Part shown: positions 58,401 through 61,102 of the stretch, piece by piece
How positions within the stretch are numbered: the stretch's first letter is position 1
Layout: every line of letters begins with the position of its first letter
DNA from: Cannabis sativa
Taxonomy: Eukaryota > Streptophyta > Magnoliopsida > Rosales > Cannabaceae
Direction of reading: 5' to 3'
Assembly: GCF_029168945.1 (NCBI RefSeq)
Contig: NC_083602.1
Location: 68,530,600-68,594,599 of the forward strand
Length of the DNA: 64,000 nt
Translations under genes and position numbers: made by a program
The notes under the pieces: generated by a model
What the model was told of the DNA's origin: nothing
Database searches by the model: none
The model's input: the letters and a program-made list of their open reading frames with translations, nothing else

Positions 58401-60207
58401 TGATAGCTCTAATATATTAAATGTGACTATATAACAGAAAGTGTTGTTCTATTTTAAACATTGTGATTCAAATTTAAATCTACTCTATATATCTACAAAT
58501 ATTTTTTTATTATTATTTGTTAAACTTATCTCTATTATATTTATGTCTATGTTTGTTATATTAATGTAGCTATACAACTTGATCATTTTTCATAACATTA
58601 TAATTCAAATTTAAATTTATAGATATCTCTCTTATCTTTTATCGTAGCTATGTAATATAATATATATATTTATCTAACATTGCAATTCAAATTTAAAATC
58701 ATTACACATATTTAAAAAAATATACATTTCTATTATTAATTTTTTTACCTAATTCATGTATCTAAAAAAAATATTTCTATTATTATTTTTTTAAAACAAT
58801 AAAATAGAAAAAAGTGTCTATGTTTTTTTTTAAAGAATCACTATATTGTGACCCTGTTATCTATCAGTTACAAAAAAAAAAAAAAAAAAATTATTATTAT
58901 TTTTTAAAAAAAATAGAAAAATATATGATATTTGTAAAAAAATAAAAAGTATTATAAAATTAAAAGCATTATTGTTAAACTAAAATTATAATTAACAACA
59001 AATTTTAAAAATTAATTAATATTTATTATTATAAATAACACTTAAATTAAATATTTTTAATAATAATAATGTTATTAATAAATAACATACAAAAAAAACT
59101 AATAATACAACTATAAATATACAGATTCAATGTATATCAGTAAACTTTTAAATCTGAACATAATATAATTTTTTTTTATTATAAATGACATTTTATTTCA
59201 TTTAAAATTTATAAGATAATTAAAATTTATAATTTTAATAAATTATAATAAACGTGTCACACATGCACGTTGCTTAATTATTTTAATTAACTAGTTTTCT
59301 ATTTTAACAAATTAATTTTAGTTACTATTACAAGTATTTATTAAAACATTTGATGAATTCATGTGTTCATCTCGGGGCAATTAATGATGAGGATAATGAT
59401 TCATGAACTTTATAATTAATAAATTACTTGAAGAGAATGTAAAAACATGCAACGCTTAAACATAGAAGAAATCTAACCCTACCAAATTGAAAAAGAAAAA
59501 GAATTAGAAAGGAGAAAAAAAGACAAAGAAACCTTTAATTAAAGCATTAATACTTGAAATCTCTTACATGTCAAAGAAAGTTTGCATCCTTGAATCGAAG
59601 CTTTCATCTGTGATTTGATCCCAAAACTTCCGTAGCTCAGCTTTGTCTATTGAAGAAACATTTTCACTTCTTTTTCTAGCGATTAATGCATCAAACAACT
59701 CCATCGCGAACCTACTCCTCGGATTCTTATCTTCCTCATCATCCATCCCTGTACAATTTTTTTATAAACTTTTATATTTTTTTTGACTTTTTTCATTTTC
59801 TCACGAATCAATTGTGTTAAGTTAGGAGCGTACGTACCTATGCATTTACCGAAAAGCGATCTATGGAGTAGTCCATCATCAATATTAGCATATTTCTGGA
59901 ATCTTTTCTCGATGTCATCCCAGCCTTGTTTTTCATTACTAATGAATCTGAGCCCATTGTAGGAACTTTTAGTGGATGTAAGTCTCTTAAGCTCCTCCGA
60001 CACTTGGCTGAGGCTAAGCGATGAAGAGGAAGGCAAAGAGTTATTATTATTCATGTGGCTCCCACCGCCACCGCCACTGCCGACTAAGCCATCAATTTGA
60101 CCGTTGCAGTATCTGTACCGGCCAATTCCACCACTGCTGCGGCTGATCGTGCTTCCCATCTCCGGATGTGATCGATAGTTATTAGTATGGTACTCTTCAA
60201 TCTCCAT
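944..60207 (-). CDS. RBOH: Respiratory burst oxidase homolog (plant NADPH oxidase), 12 exons over 59 kb
   Basis: A plasma-membrane NADPH oxidase that passes electrons from NADPH via FAD and two hemes to extracellular oxygen, making superoxide. Exons, in order: 60207-59838, 59748-59568, 55442-55394, 21919-21806, 21707-21276, 21186-20821, 20711-20616, 20512-20397, 20296-20194, 19987-19914, 19804-19284, 1050-944. All junctions are GT..AG, the phases are consistent, and the total is 2,529 nt or 842 residues. Domains: N-terminal NADPH_Ox region (about 70-185), EF-hand (184-200), six-helix ferric reductase domain with histidines in [15 protein letters not shown] and [11 protein letters not shown] site [14 protein letters not shown] site GGGIGVTP, and C-terminal FHKENF. 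Length is normal for the family (about 830-950). No disabling change is seen in the coding exons. The paralogue (A-J type) cannot be assigned. Whether the 33.5 kb and 18.2 kb introns splice efficiently is unknown. Confidence 0.9.
1153..1716. other. Intron 11 sequence, no gene recognised
   Basis: AT-rich non-coding DNA immediately upstream, in the RBOH sense, of exon 12. No open frame with a recognisable product was seen. A short exon-like stretch on the plus strand near 1375-1440 has no matching neighbours. Confidence 0.5.
1717..2205. mobile_element. hAT-type MITE (489 bp)
   Basis: The element begins TAGGGGTGTTC and ends GAACACCCCTA, perfect 11-bp inverted ends of hAT type. It is flanked by an exact 8-bp target duplication ATTAATAT at 1709-1716 and 2206-2213. 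The interior is made of short inverted motifs around AAACCGCACCGCAC and its complement, with no coding capacity. Start and end are therefore exact. Confidence 0.9.
2214..2579. other. AT-rich spacer with one possible transposon end
   Basis: No gene recognised. At 2480 the sequence GGCTCTGTTCGGTAACA looks like a Harbinger/hAT-type terminus, and TTCGGTA recurs at about 2560 just before the minisatellite begins. No matching opposite end was found, so no element is called. Confidence 0.35.
2580..7396. repeat. 4.8 kb degenerate hexamer minisatellite in two opposed orientations
   Basis: Almost the whole stretch is built of hexamers of the form RACCYR (GACCCA, AACCCA, GACCTA, AACCCG). From about 2580 to 5400 the C-rich hexamers are on the plus strand; from about 5440 to 7396 their complements (GGGTCT, GGGTCC, GGTTCG) are. 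A longer marker, tagtcggtgtc and variants preceded by a CTTGGACCC-like block, recurs at 2601, 3107 and 3985. Its complement, followed by the matching block, recurs at 5522, 6314 and 6844. Because the period is a multiple of three, open frames with TQTQTR-like dipeptides appear in all frames; they are artefacts. The array is joined at its right end directly to a Copia LTR. Confidence 0.9.
4166..4318. repeat. Interstitial telomere-type repeats (AAACCCT)n
   Basis: About 150 bp of imperfect plant telomeric heptamers, for example CTAAACCCTAAACCCTAACC near 4300, with variants such as AAACCTT and AAACACT. It sits inside the C-rich half of the hexamer minisatellite. The surrounding period is six rather than seven, so the heptamers are a distinct core or an ancestor of the hexamers. 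Confidence 0.85.
7397..7885 (+). repeat. Copia 5' LTR, first ~75-85 bp missing
   Basis: Aligns with 13208-13732, sharing TATATATAC, the block TTTCAAGAGGAGACTTTGAG, and the end CCTAATTTGCCAACA. The U3 start seen in the 3' LTR (TGTTAAGTTT...) is absent. Instead hexamer minisatellite runs up to a few bases before the TATATATAC box. Confidence 0.8.
7961..9424 (+). pseudogene. Copia gag remnant, split by a hAT-like insert
   Basis: The frame at 7961 starts [18 protein letters not shown], a typical Copia gag N terminus, and reads to KVLG at 8076. It is then interrupted by a 734-bp element and resumes at about 8811. From 8992 to 9270 a UBN2-type gag segment is open, followed by a CCHC knuckle [14 protein letters not shown] (about 9377-9418). 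Several stops interrupt the frame between segments. It would have encoded the capsid protein. Confidence 0.75.
8077..8810. mobile_element. hAT-like non-autonomous element inside Copia gag
   Basis: Ends CAGGGGTG and TACCCCTA are hAT-like. The interior consists of direct and inverted copies of ATCCAATCC/GGATTGGAT. Flanks GTTCTTGG (8069-8076) and GTTTTTTA (8811-8818) fit a diverged 8-bp target duplication. Gag resumes immediately after it. Confidence 0.65.
9560..12660 (+). pseudogene. Copia pol remnant (protease, integrase, RT, RNase H)
   Basis: Segments in order: protease [19 protein letters not shown] (about 9583; the catalytic DSG is DSV); GAG-pre-integrase [21 protein letters not shown] (9983); a broken integrase core; reverse transcriptase with [20 protein letters not shown] (11504) and the active-site box [11 protein letters not shown] (about 11708); RNase H with [19 protein letters not shown] (about 12326). 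Numerous stops and frame changes show long decay. Confidence 0.75.
12664..13140 (+). other. Copia 3' untranslated stretch and polypurine tract
   Basis: Between RNase H and the 3' LTR. No coding frame recognised. It contains a C10 run near 12941 and related motifs such as GAAGAGTGTTCCGGATAGTC. A purine tract, GAGGAGGT, ends at 13140 directly before the LTR and fits a polypurine primer. Confidence 0.55.
13141..13732 (+). repeat. Copia 3' LTR (592 bp)
   Basis: Begins TGTTAAG after the purine tract and ends CCCACA. It contains a TATATATACC box about 80 bp in and an AATAAAGAGG tract as a plausible polyadenylation region. The right part matches 7397-7885. Confidence 0.8.
13733..14084 (+). pseudogene. 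Possible Ty3/gypsy polyprotein scrap with a 140-bp tandem duplication
   Basis: A block starting TATATTGTTACATGGGAATA is present twice, at 13744 and 13884. After the second copy the plus strand reads [21 protein letters not shown], which resembles the LEDKV.F..G tail after a gypsy chromodomain; the preceding VTWEYP resembles ATWE. Frames are broken. It sits between two Copia elements; the assignment is by motif only. Confidence 0.35.
14085..14394 (-). repeat. Copia 3' LTR, truncated
   Basis: Starts TATTAGAATT on the minus strand, directly after the purine tract AAGGAGGAG (14395-14403). Matches the 5' LTR until about 14085. The last ~150 bp present in the 5' LTR are missing and gypsy-like sequence follows. 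Confidence 0.8.
14389..17458 (-). pseudogene. Copia pol (protease to RNase H), broken frame
   Basis: From the 17458 end: protease [16 protein letters not shown] with intact DSG; GAG-pre-integrase; integrase core (16940-16144) including VHIDVCGAM and [15 protein letters not shown] (16041-14923) with [28 protein letters not shown] and the active-site box [12 protein letters not shown]; RNase H (14712-14389) with [15 protein letters not shown] and [15 protein letters not shown] [11 protein letters not shown]. Frames change at about 17000, 16630, 16140, 15770 and 14920, so no full polyprotein can be made. Confidence 0.85.
17494..18148 (-). pseudogene. Copia gag, with in-frame stop
   Basis: The minus-strand ATG at 18148 begins [20 protein letters not shown], a typical Copia gag start. 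The reading continues through [12 protein letters not shown] and reaches a stop after KIVEE. Downstream frames hold more gag and a CCHC knuckle [14 protein letters not shown] near 17600. It would encode the capsid protein; in its present state only a short N-terminal peptide. Confidence 0.75.
18190..18206 (-). other. Copia primer-binding site, interrupted
   Basis: On the minus strand the sequence after the LTR would read TGGTATTAGAGC, the usual tRNA-Met type site. In the window GGT|ATTAGAGC lies at 18206-18193 and the missing first bases (CTGGT) lie at 18551-18547, on the other side of a 340-bp MITE. Confidence 0.8.
18207..18546. mobile_element. Small CACTA-like MITE (340 bp) in the primer-binding site
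   Basis: Left end CACTATAAGAAATGTCAC; right end, complemented, AACTACAAGAAATGCAAC. A 3-bp duplication ACC flanks it (18204-18206 and 18547-18549). The interior is made of alternating TGCTGGCAAAA and TTTTGCCAGCGC motifs. No coding capacity. CACTAYAAGAAA ends and the 3-bp duplication point to the CACTA superfamily. Confidence 0.8.
18552..19007 (-). repeat. Copia 5' LTR (456 bp)
   Basis: Starts TATTAGAATTTGG at 19007 (the canonical TG is TA here and in the other LTR) and ends CATCA at 18552, two bases before the primer-binding site. Shares its first ~310 bp with 14085-14394. Confidence 0.8.
19284..21919 (-). CDS. RBOH: RBOH exons 4-11 (second EF-hand region, heme domain, FAD and NADPH domains)
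   Basis: Eight closely spaced exons (21919-21806, 21707-21276, 21186-20821, 20711-20616, 20512-20397, 20296-20194, 19987-19914, 19804-19284) with short introns. Exon 4 begins [13 protein letters not shown] and ends [10 protein letters not shown], a degenerate second EF-hand. Exons 5-7 carry six hydrophobic helices and the heme-ligand histidines. Exon 9 holds [19 protein letters not shown] (FAD). Exon 11 holds [28 protein letters not shown] and [16 protein letters not shown] (NADPH). Exon 11 ends ...ANQQIG at GTAAGT; the open frame that runs on to 19093 is intron read-through. Normal RBOHs usually have GLGIGATP where this has GGGIGVTP. Confidence 0.93.
22209..22540 (-). pseudogene. LINE ORF2, C-terminal half of RNase H domain
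   Basis: Reads [20 protein letters not shown], then DSAGAVAAL and the [13 protein letters not shown] helix, ending at 22209. It is the missing second half of the RNase H whose first half ends EPLAGELA at about 44290. Removing the CACTA with one copy of the TGG duplication joins GAG TTA GCC ACT CTT in frame. Confidence 0.92.
22541..22880. repeat. CACTA left terminal inverted repeat and subterminal repeats
   Basis: The terminal repeat aligns with the right end as CACTACAAGAAAATACATTT versus CACTACAAAAAAACCCATTT and continues through GACTAG. It is followed by a cluster of TTAGTCAC, GTGACTAA and similar motifs up to about 22880. These are the usual binding sites for the second En/Spm protein. 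Confidence 0.85.
22881..24209. other. CACTA interior, no gene recognised
   Basis: AT-rich. A minus-strand frame at 23913-23689 encodes a small peptide with one hydrophobic stretch ([19 protein letters not shown]). I do not recognise it; it may be a captured exon or chance. Confidence 0.4.
24210..24493 (-). pseudogene. RPL18A: Captured fragment of ribosomal protein L18a gene (RPL18A)
   Basis: Exon A (24493-24363) begins ATG and reads [18 protein letters not shown]. After a GT..AG intron, exon B (24273-24210) reads [21 protein letters not shown] to a GTAC donor. Together they give 65 in-frame residues, the N-terminal third of the eL20/L18a protein of the large cytosolic subunit (about 178 residues). 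The start codon and both splice sites survive. The rest of the gene is missing, and NOP2-like exons lie upstream on the same strand. Confidence 0.92.
24610..25204 (-). pseudogene. NOP2: Captured fragment of NOP2/NSUN-type rRNA m5C methyltransferase
   Basis: Three exons: 25204-25094 ([20 protein letters not shown], then [15 protein letters not shown]); 24834-24762 (LPKVLG, a small frame-shifting insertion, then [14 protein letters not shown]); 24669-24610 ([13 protein letters not shown]). DAPCSGTG is motif IV, the catalytic-site motif of the RsmB/NOP2 family that methylates 25S rRNA. The junctions keep GT/AG. The exon 2 insertion breaks the frame, so no functional product is expected. Confidence 0.88.
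25000..25576. repeat. Local duplication of a NOP2 exon edge
   Basis: 25000-25154 and 25417-25576 are nearly identical: both contain AATATAGAAAAGAATCCAGC and the exon piece [13 protein letters not shown] on the minus strand. The second copy carries a small insertion after TCCATCATA and is cut within the exon. The duplication arose after capture, inside the CACTA element. Confidence 0.85.
26323..26417 (-). pseudogene. RABE: Captured exon of a RABE (Rab8-type) GTPase gene
   Basis: A single 95-nt exon between an AG acceptor (26418) and a GTATGC donor (26322). It reads [20 protein letters not shown] and then [15 protein letters not shown] is the guanine-specificity G4 box of small GTPases. WIRNIEQH is characteristic of plant RABE (ARA3-like) secretory GTPases. 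No other Rab exons were seen nearby. Confidence 0.88.
27341..27649 (-). pseudogene. ATM: Captured fragment of the ATM kinase gene
   Basis: Exon A (27649-27515) reads [20 protein letters not shown], then [20 protein letters not shown] and LTIVE. Exon B (27406-27341) reads [20 protein letters not shown]. These are consecutive pieces of the C-terminal PI3K-like kinase domain of the DNA-damage kinase ATM. Both exons keep GT/AG borders and are open and in phase. Only a few percent of the very large gene is present. Confidence 0.92.
27960..28330. other. GC-rich island inside the CACTA element, origin unknown
   Basis: About 370 bp much richer in G+C than the AT-rich flanks, with overlapping open frames on both strands (minus 28322-28032; plus 28077-28316 and 28102-28350) that look like by-products of composition. 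I do not recognise a protein. An organellar insertion (NUMT-like) or a captured promoter or first exon are both possible. Confidence 0.4.
28389..28441. repeat. (ATT)n microsatellite
   Basis: About 53 bp of uninterrupted TTA/ATT trinucleotides between the GC-rich island and the transposase. Confidence 0.95.
29093..32856 (+). CDS. CACTA TNP2-type transposase, four exons
   Basis: Exons 29093-31401, 31494-31802, 31885-31972 and 32044-32856, all with GT/AG borders and matching phases; the total is 3,519 nt, or 1,172 residues, without a stop. The ATG at 29093 (MDKSWIW) is preferred over 29054, which lies before an AG acceptor at 29083-29084. Domains: N-terminal transposase-associated zinc region with CPCTDCVNF (about 40-60), the large Transposase_21/TNP2 catalytic region, then DUF4218-like and DUF4216-like parts ([19 protein letters not shown]). 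The tail is acidic. It would bind and cleave the element ends; nothing visible disables it. Confidence 0.9.
32953..36406 (+). pseudogene. CACTA second protein: En/Spm-type domain joined to Ulp1-like (C48) protease, one nonsense codon
   Basis: A multi-exon gene starting [20 protein letters not shown]. Middle exons read as the plant Transposase_24 (Ptta/En/Spm) domain: [54 protein letters not shown]. Then come a coiled, charged stretch (34260-34550) and a proline run. Exons from about 35620 carry a Ulp1-like fold: [22 protein letters not shown] (His), FIDPKNKP (Asp) and QPDDQQC (nucleophile Cys). The codon right after that Cys is TGA (36158-36160), where the family normally has Gly; beyond it the frame continues to [13 protein letters not shown] and a stop at 36406. 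A neighbour of the transposase, probably the TNPA counterpart. Confidence 0.82.
36746..37197 (+). mobile_element. Non-autonomous Helitron (452 bp) nested in the CACTA
   Basis: The 5' end TCTTTATATATTAAAAGTGC is preceded by A. The 3' end is CTAG followed by T, with a hairpin ACGTGCctcGCACGT (37170-37184) 9 nt before CTAG. Insertion between A and T without target duplication is the Helitron signature. The first ~130 bp match, inverted, the element at 55470-56294. No coding capacity. Confidence 0.85.
37198..38093. other. CACTA interior, possible captured exon
   Basis: Mostly AT-rich. A plus-strand frame at 37423-37671 has an exon-like part ([20 protein letters not shown]). I do not recognise it; it precedes the beta-galactosidase exons. 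Confidence 0.35.
38094..39632 (+). pseudogene. BGAL: Captured C-terminal part of a plant beta-galactosidase gene
   Basis: Three exons with AG/GT borders: 38094-38204 ([20 protein letters not shown]), 38340-38551 ([20 protein letters not shown], then GCGEPTQRW) and 39296-39632 ([20 protein letters not shown], then [19 protein letters not shown]). They are in order and phase and match the galactose-binding and SUEL-lectin-like end of GH35 beta-galactosidases of the cell wall. The catalytic GH35 domain is absent, so no enzyme can be made. Confidence 0.92.
40031..40140 (+). pseudogene. Exon-like fragment of unrecognised origin
   Basis: Between a GCAG acceptor and a GTACG donor, reading [20 protein letters not shown] and [16 protein letters not shown]. 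It is open and of plausible exon composition. I do not recognise the gene. It lies between the beta-galactosidase and RuvB-like fragments, so it is probably another captured piece. Confidence 0.45.
40770..40970 (+). pseudogene. RUVBL1: Captured fragment of RuvB-like 1 (RVB1/pontin) gene
   Basis: Exon 40770-40839 reads [20 protein letters not shown] and ICK. After a GT..AG intron, 40934 onward reads [12 protein letters not shown]. This is the C-terminal part of the AAA+ ATPase used in chromatin remodelling and box C/D snoRNP assembly. The last residues that normally follow are missing and the sequence runs into unrelated DNA. Confidence 0.82.
41174..42525 (+). pseudogene. Several exon-like fragments, gene(s) unrecognised
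   Basis: Pieces bounded by AG/GT: 41174-41279 ([20 protein letters not shown], then [15 protein letters not shown]), 41411-41452 ([14 protein letters not shown]), about 42020-42119 ([20 protein letters not shown], then [12 protein letters not shown]) and about 42457-42525 ([20 protein letters not shown], coiled-coil-like). The first two appear consecutive. I cannot name the source gene(s). Confidence 0.45.
42866..43228 (+). pseudogene. ABCF1: Captured C-terminal ABC domain of ABCF1 (GCN20-type)
   Basis: Open to a natural stop at 43228. Contains the ABC signature [12 protein letters not shown], Walker [13 protein letters not shown], the H-loop VSHDSRL, and the family C terminus [20 protein letters not shown] followed by [11 protein letters not shown]. 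The protein is a soluble translation-associated ATPase; only the end of its second nucleotide-binding domain is present. A 20-bp block, CACTGCTGTAGATCTCTCTC, is duplicated just upstream (42849 and 42899), suggesting a repaired junction. Confidence 0.92.
43860..44282. repeat. CACTA right subterminal repeats and terminal inverted repeat
   Basis: Many copies of TTAGTCAC, GTGACTAA and GACTAAAT in both orientations from about 43880, ending with ...TTTTTTTGTAGTG at 44282. Confidence 0.85.
44286..48077 (-). pseudogene. LINE ORF2: endonuclease, reverse transcriptase, zinc region, first half of RNase H
   Basis: Starts near 48077 with [20 protein letters not shown] (APE-like endonuclease); ILGDLNGTL and [10 protein letters not shown] complete that domain. 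A TAG at 47300-47298 interrupts it in frame, after which the same frame runs to 44376. RT motifs: [47 protein letters not shown] and the active site [11 protein letters not shown]. Then [20 protein letters not shown] (zf-RVT). At a G10 run (44432-44441) the frame shifts, and RNase H begins [20 protein letters not shown] before the CACTA insertion at 44285. Confidence 0.9.
48428..50149 (-). CDS. LINE ORF1: DUF4283 and CCHC zinc knuckle protein
   Basis: 573 residues, the nucleic-acid-binding protein that packages LINE RNA. A DUF4283 region (about 40-190) includes [20 protein letters not shown] and [17 protein letters not shown] knuckle [14 protein letters not shown] lies at about 215. The TAG at 48430-48428 may be a nonsense change, because the frame beyond it stays open and reads [18 protein letters not shown], an AT-hook-like basic tail. 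It is antisense to nothing else of note; minus-strand shadows on the plus strand are not genes. Confidence 0.85.
   Translation of the reverse strand: MYSKMDTSGISNLFEDSIQIFPDDITFSLNPGEVDEPQEANKVLLGKIIQRYKFGKAAIQGSLNLSWKAVKGWKWKEIDDGLLQFTFARREDAMNVLAHRPWFVCGALMILMPWPAWLTPSEVRFDKTPMWVNVESIPPFYWNLSNLQEIATKASPVHELPQGIEDAVGLSTLRFKATIDIHKPIFCGFFLRRQKLKDLWIQYKYEKLPKLCFKCGILSHEQSSCFKAPTVVKDNLGNYYPLYGLWLRNDVKEKSTFSTPLAKWFQDWVLQKRMGKDQVLCNQIKVHKAIRNGEEAEMRECRMQLPSKRRIVSDSDEEHDGSEPAMVITQLPMVYLPGIGEVAPFGQNSKQVNVQELIDAATSPENITAKSSTNQGLNSNSNDHVEQRDNDTTMIKENITKNGGDNIPTLESNSQSSHSEKQHAVTPYSSSDKRLDNEVARGCISPYKASPLGTQAQIVPWPSKECWAQDKARELLFGAVTVDKYHREPSLFNPILNIEDFRVQEHLEGPRKRKATDGIVFSPNTKAINETVAFYPNPENKTTEEVNHTILKSSTSYKDSIDCSLPKADFVPG
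51631..53007 (+). CDS. PIF/Harbinger DDE transposase, three coding exons
   Basis: Exons 51631-52149, 52231-52456 and 52559-53007, all GT/AG and in phase, giving 397 residues. The ATG at 51631 follows an AG acceptor (51625-51626), and a donor CAAG|GTGAG at 50587 suggests a 5' UTR intron. The DDE_4 fold shows its acidic residues in [24 protein letters not shown] and [31 protein letters not shown] is also family-typical. A hydrophobic segment near the N terminus ([20 protein letters not shown]) is seen. It should cut the element at its TIRs into TWA sites. Confidence 0.93.
53234..54278 (+). CDS. Harbinger accessory MYB/SANT-like DNA-binding protein, two exons
   Basis: Exons 53234-53587 and 53682-54278, GT/AG, 316 residues. 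The N-terminal Myb/SANT-like domain reads [20 protein letters not shown], then [13 protein letters not shown] and SGFSWDN. The middle is acidic ([23 protein letters not shown]) and is followed by a basic patch [11 protein letters not shown]. In PIF/Harbinger elements this partner brings the transposase to the ends and to the nucleus. Same orientation and about 230 bp downstream of the transposase. Confidence 0.88.
54713..54929 (-). repeat. LINE 5' leader with short tandem repeats
   Basis: The motifs GTATCATCCTTTTCCATTAC and ATTAGTTTAGTTAGTA, together with TGGAAATGTGTTTCC, are repeated two to three times just inside the 5' target duplication. Tandem leader repeats near a LINE 5' end are common; a promoter role is only inferred. 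Confidence 0.6.
55394..55442 (-). CDS. RBOH: RBOH exon 3 (EF-hand micro-exon)
   Basis: A 49-nt exon between acceptor ATGCAG (55443) and donor GTGAGT (55393). It completes the ATG codon split at the end of exon 2 and reads [16 protein letters not shown], the calcium-binding loop of the first EF-hand (Asp at loop positions 1, 3 and 5). It ends in phase 0, matching exon 4. It is stranded between a 4.1 kb intron and a 33.5 kb intron, and no automatic open-reading-frame scan would find it. Confidence 0.93.
55470..56294 (-). mobile_element. Non-autonomous Helitron (825 bp) beside RBOH exon 3
   Basis: On the minus strand it starts A|TCTTTATATATTAAAAGTG at 56294 and ends CTAG|T at 55470, with a hairpin ACGTGgcttggCACGT (55483-55498) 12 nt before CTAG. 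Its 5' ~130 bp match the Helitron at 36746 in inverted orientation. Its 3' end lies 28 nt upstream (in the gene sense) of the exon 3 boundary. Confidence 0.8.
56658..57020. repeat. Foldback MITE (~363 bp)
   Basis: The left arm from AGGGTAAATACAATTTTGGA pairs with the complement of the right arm, AGGATAAATACTATTTTGGA, over roughly 100 bp including TTATTAATTGGACT. No coding capacity, and no clear target duplication was seen, so the superfamily is open. Confidence 0.7.
57021..59250. other. AT-rich RBOH intron 2 sequence
   Basis: No gene recognised. Very AT-rich, with several homopolymer runs (for example A18 near 58873). Possibly ancient repeat debris. Confidence 0.5.
59251..59294 (+). mobile_element. 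Possible Helitron 3' terminus
   Basis: A hairpin AACGTGtcacacatgCACGTT (59251-59271) is followed 19 nt later by CTAG|T. A convincing 5' TC end was not found (the TCTAATATATTAAATGTGAC stretch at 58405 is preceded by C, not A). Confidence 0.4.
59568..60207 (-). CDS. RBOH: RBOH exons 1-2 (N-terminal cytosolic region)
   Basis: Exon 1 (60207-59838) starts [20 protein letters not shown], has a glycine-rich patch, a Ser/Asn stretch, [12 protein letters not shown] and [13 protein letters not shown], and ends FGKCI before GTACGT. Exon 2 (59748-59568) reads [20 protein letters not shown], then [20 protein letters not shown] and TFFD. These match the NADPH_Ox/EF-hand-like N-terminal domain that binds RAC GTPases and is phosphorylated in this family. 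No start lies further upstream in frame. Confidence 0.92.
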
Positions 60208-60469
60208 TTTTGATGATCAATCTTGAAATCAACACTTACATTTGATTGTTTTGTCAAATGTTAAAATAAATTTGGTATTGCATGTAATTATGAGTTATTA
60301 TAAAATTTTATTTGATAATAAAAAATTAATTTAGCTACTATTTAAGAAAATACATAATCTAATTTATTATTTAAGAAAATAAATAATCAAATTAATAATT
60401 TTTATAATTGCCAATGTGAATAAAAATGCCAATATATAGATGAATATTTGTGTTTTTGACTTTGTATCT

Positions 60470-60485
60470 ATTTTATATATATTTG
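60470..60485 (-). promoter_or_regulatory. Candidate TATA box for RBOH
   Basis: On the minus strand CAAATATATATAAAAT lies about 265-280 bp upstream of the RBOH start codon, the only strong TATA-like string in the near upstream region. The distance implies a leader of about 230 nt. In AT-rich DNA this can arise by chance. Confidence 0.35.
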
Positions 60486-61102
60486 AATGTTTTCTTTTTA
60501 GAGAAAACATATTATATTTTAGTTTTTAATTGTTGCCAGTTCAACTTCAACTGCTGGAGGAATGAAATATCTATATGTTATTCCTTAATTATTAATAGAA
60601 AATAGCACTGCTGAGGATAGACAGACGTCGGATCAAACAACAGGATGCATGTAGTGAGATGAACATGAATATTAATAATAAGAGTAGTGCTAATTATCAT
60701 AACTACTACTTATTACAACTTTTCATATGGCCATATTCATCAAGTCTCAAAATCATATATATAAGATGATTTTTTTTTCAATTTCTATATTTATTATAGT
60801 TATAGTATCAGTTGAAATTTTTTTTAAAAGAATAATAGTTTACAATAACAAAAGTAGAGTTTTTGATATTTTAGTTTACTACGCGTGTTCAAAAAACATT
60901 AAATTTTTTAAAAAAAATTCAAAAATTTACGAGAATAATGTTGTAAGCGTAACAAACACTACCATAAAAAAATTAAAAAAAAAATCCGCCATGTGTTTTG
61001 AGACACAGAGATTGACTGAGAGCATCTGGAATTGAAGTTGTTAATTGGAGTTGTCTTACCGCATAAACAATGTGGTCTAATTTTTAAGAATAATTTTATG
61101 TG
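60486..61102. other. RBOH upstream DNA, no gene recognised
   Basis: AT-rich. A 102-residue plus-strand frame at 60727-61035 is low complexity with no recognisable motif and is not called. Confidence 0.5.

Noticed and set aside
58405..59294. A third complete Helitron
   Set aside because: A 3' hairpin and CTAG exist, but the candidate 5' TC is preceded by C rather than A, so only the terminus is listed with low confidence.
60727..61035. 102-codon open frame MAIFIKSQNHIYKM...
   Set aside because: Low complexity Lys/Phe/Ile composition of AT-rich DNA, no motif, and part of the RBOH upstream region.
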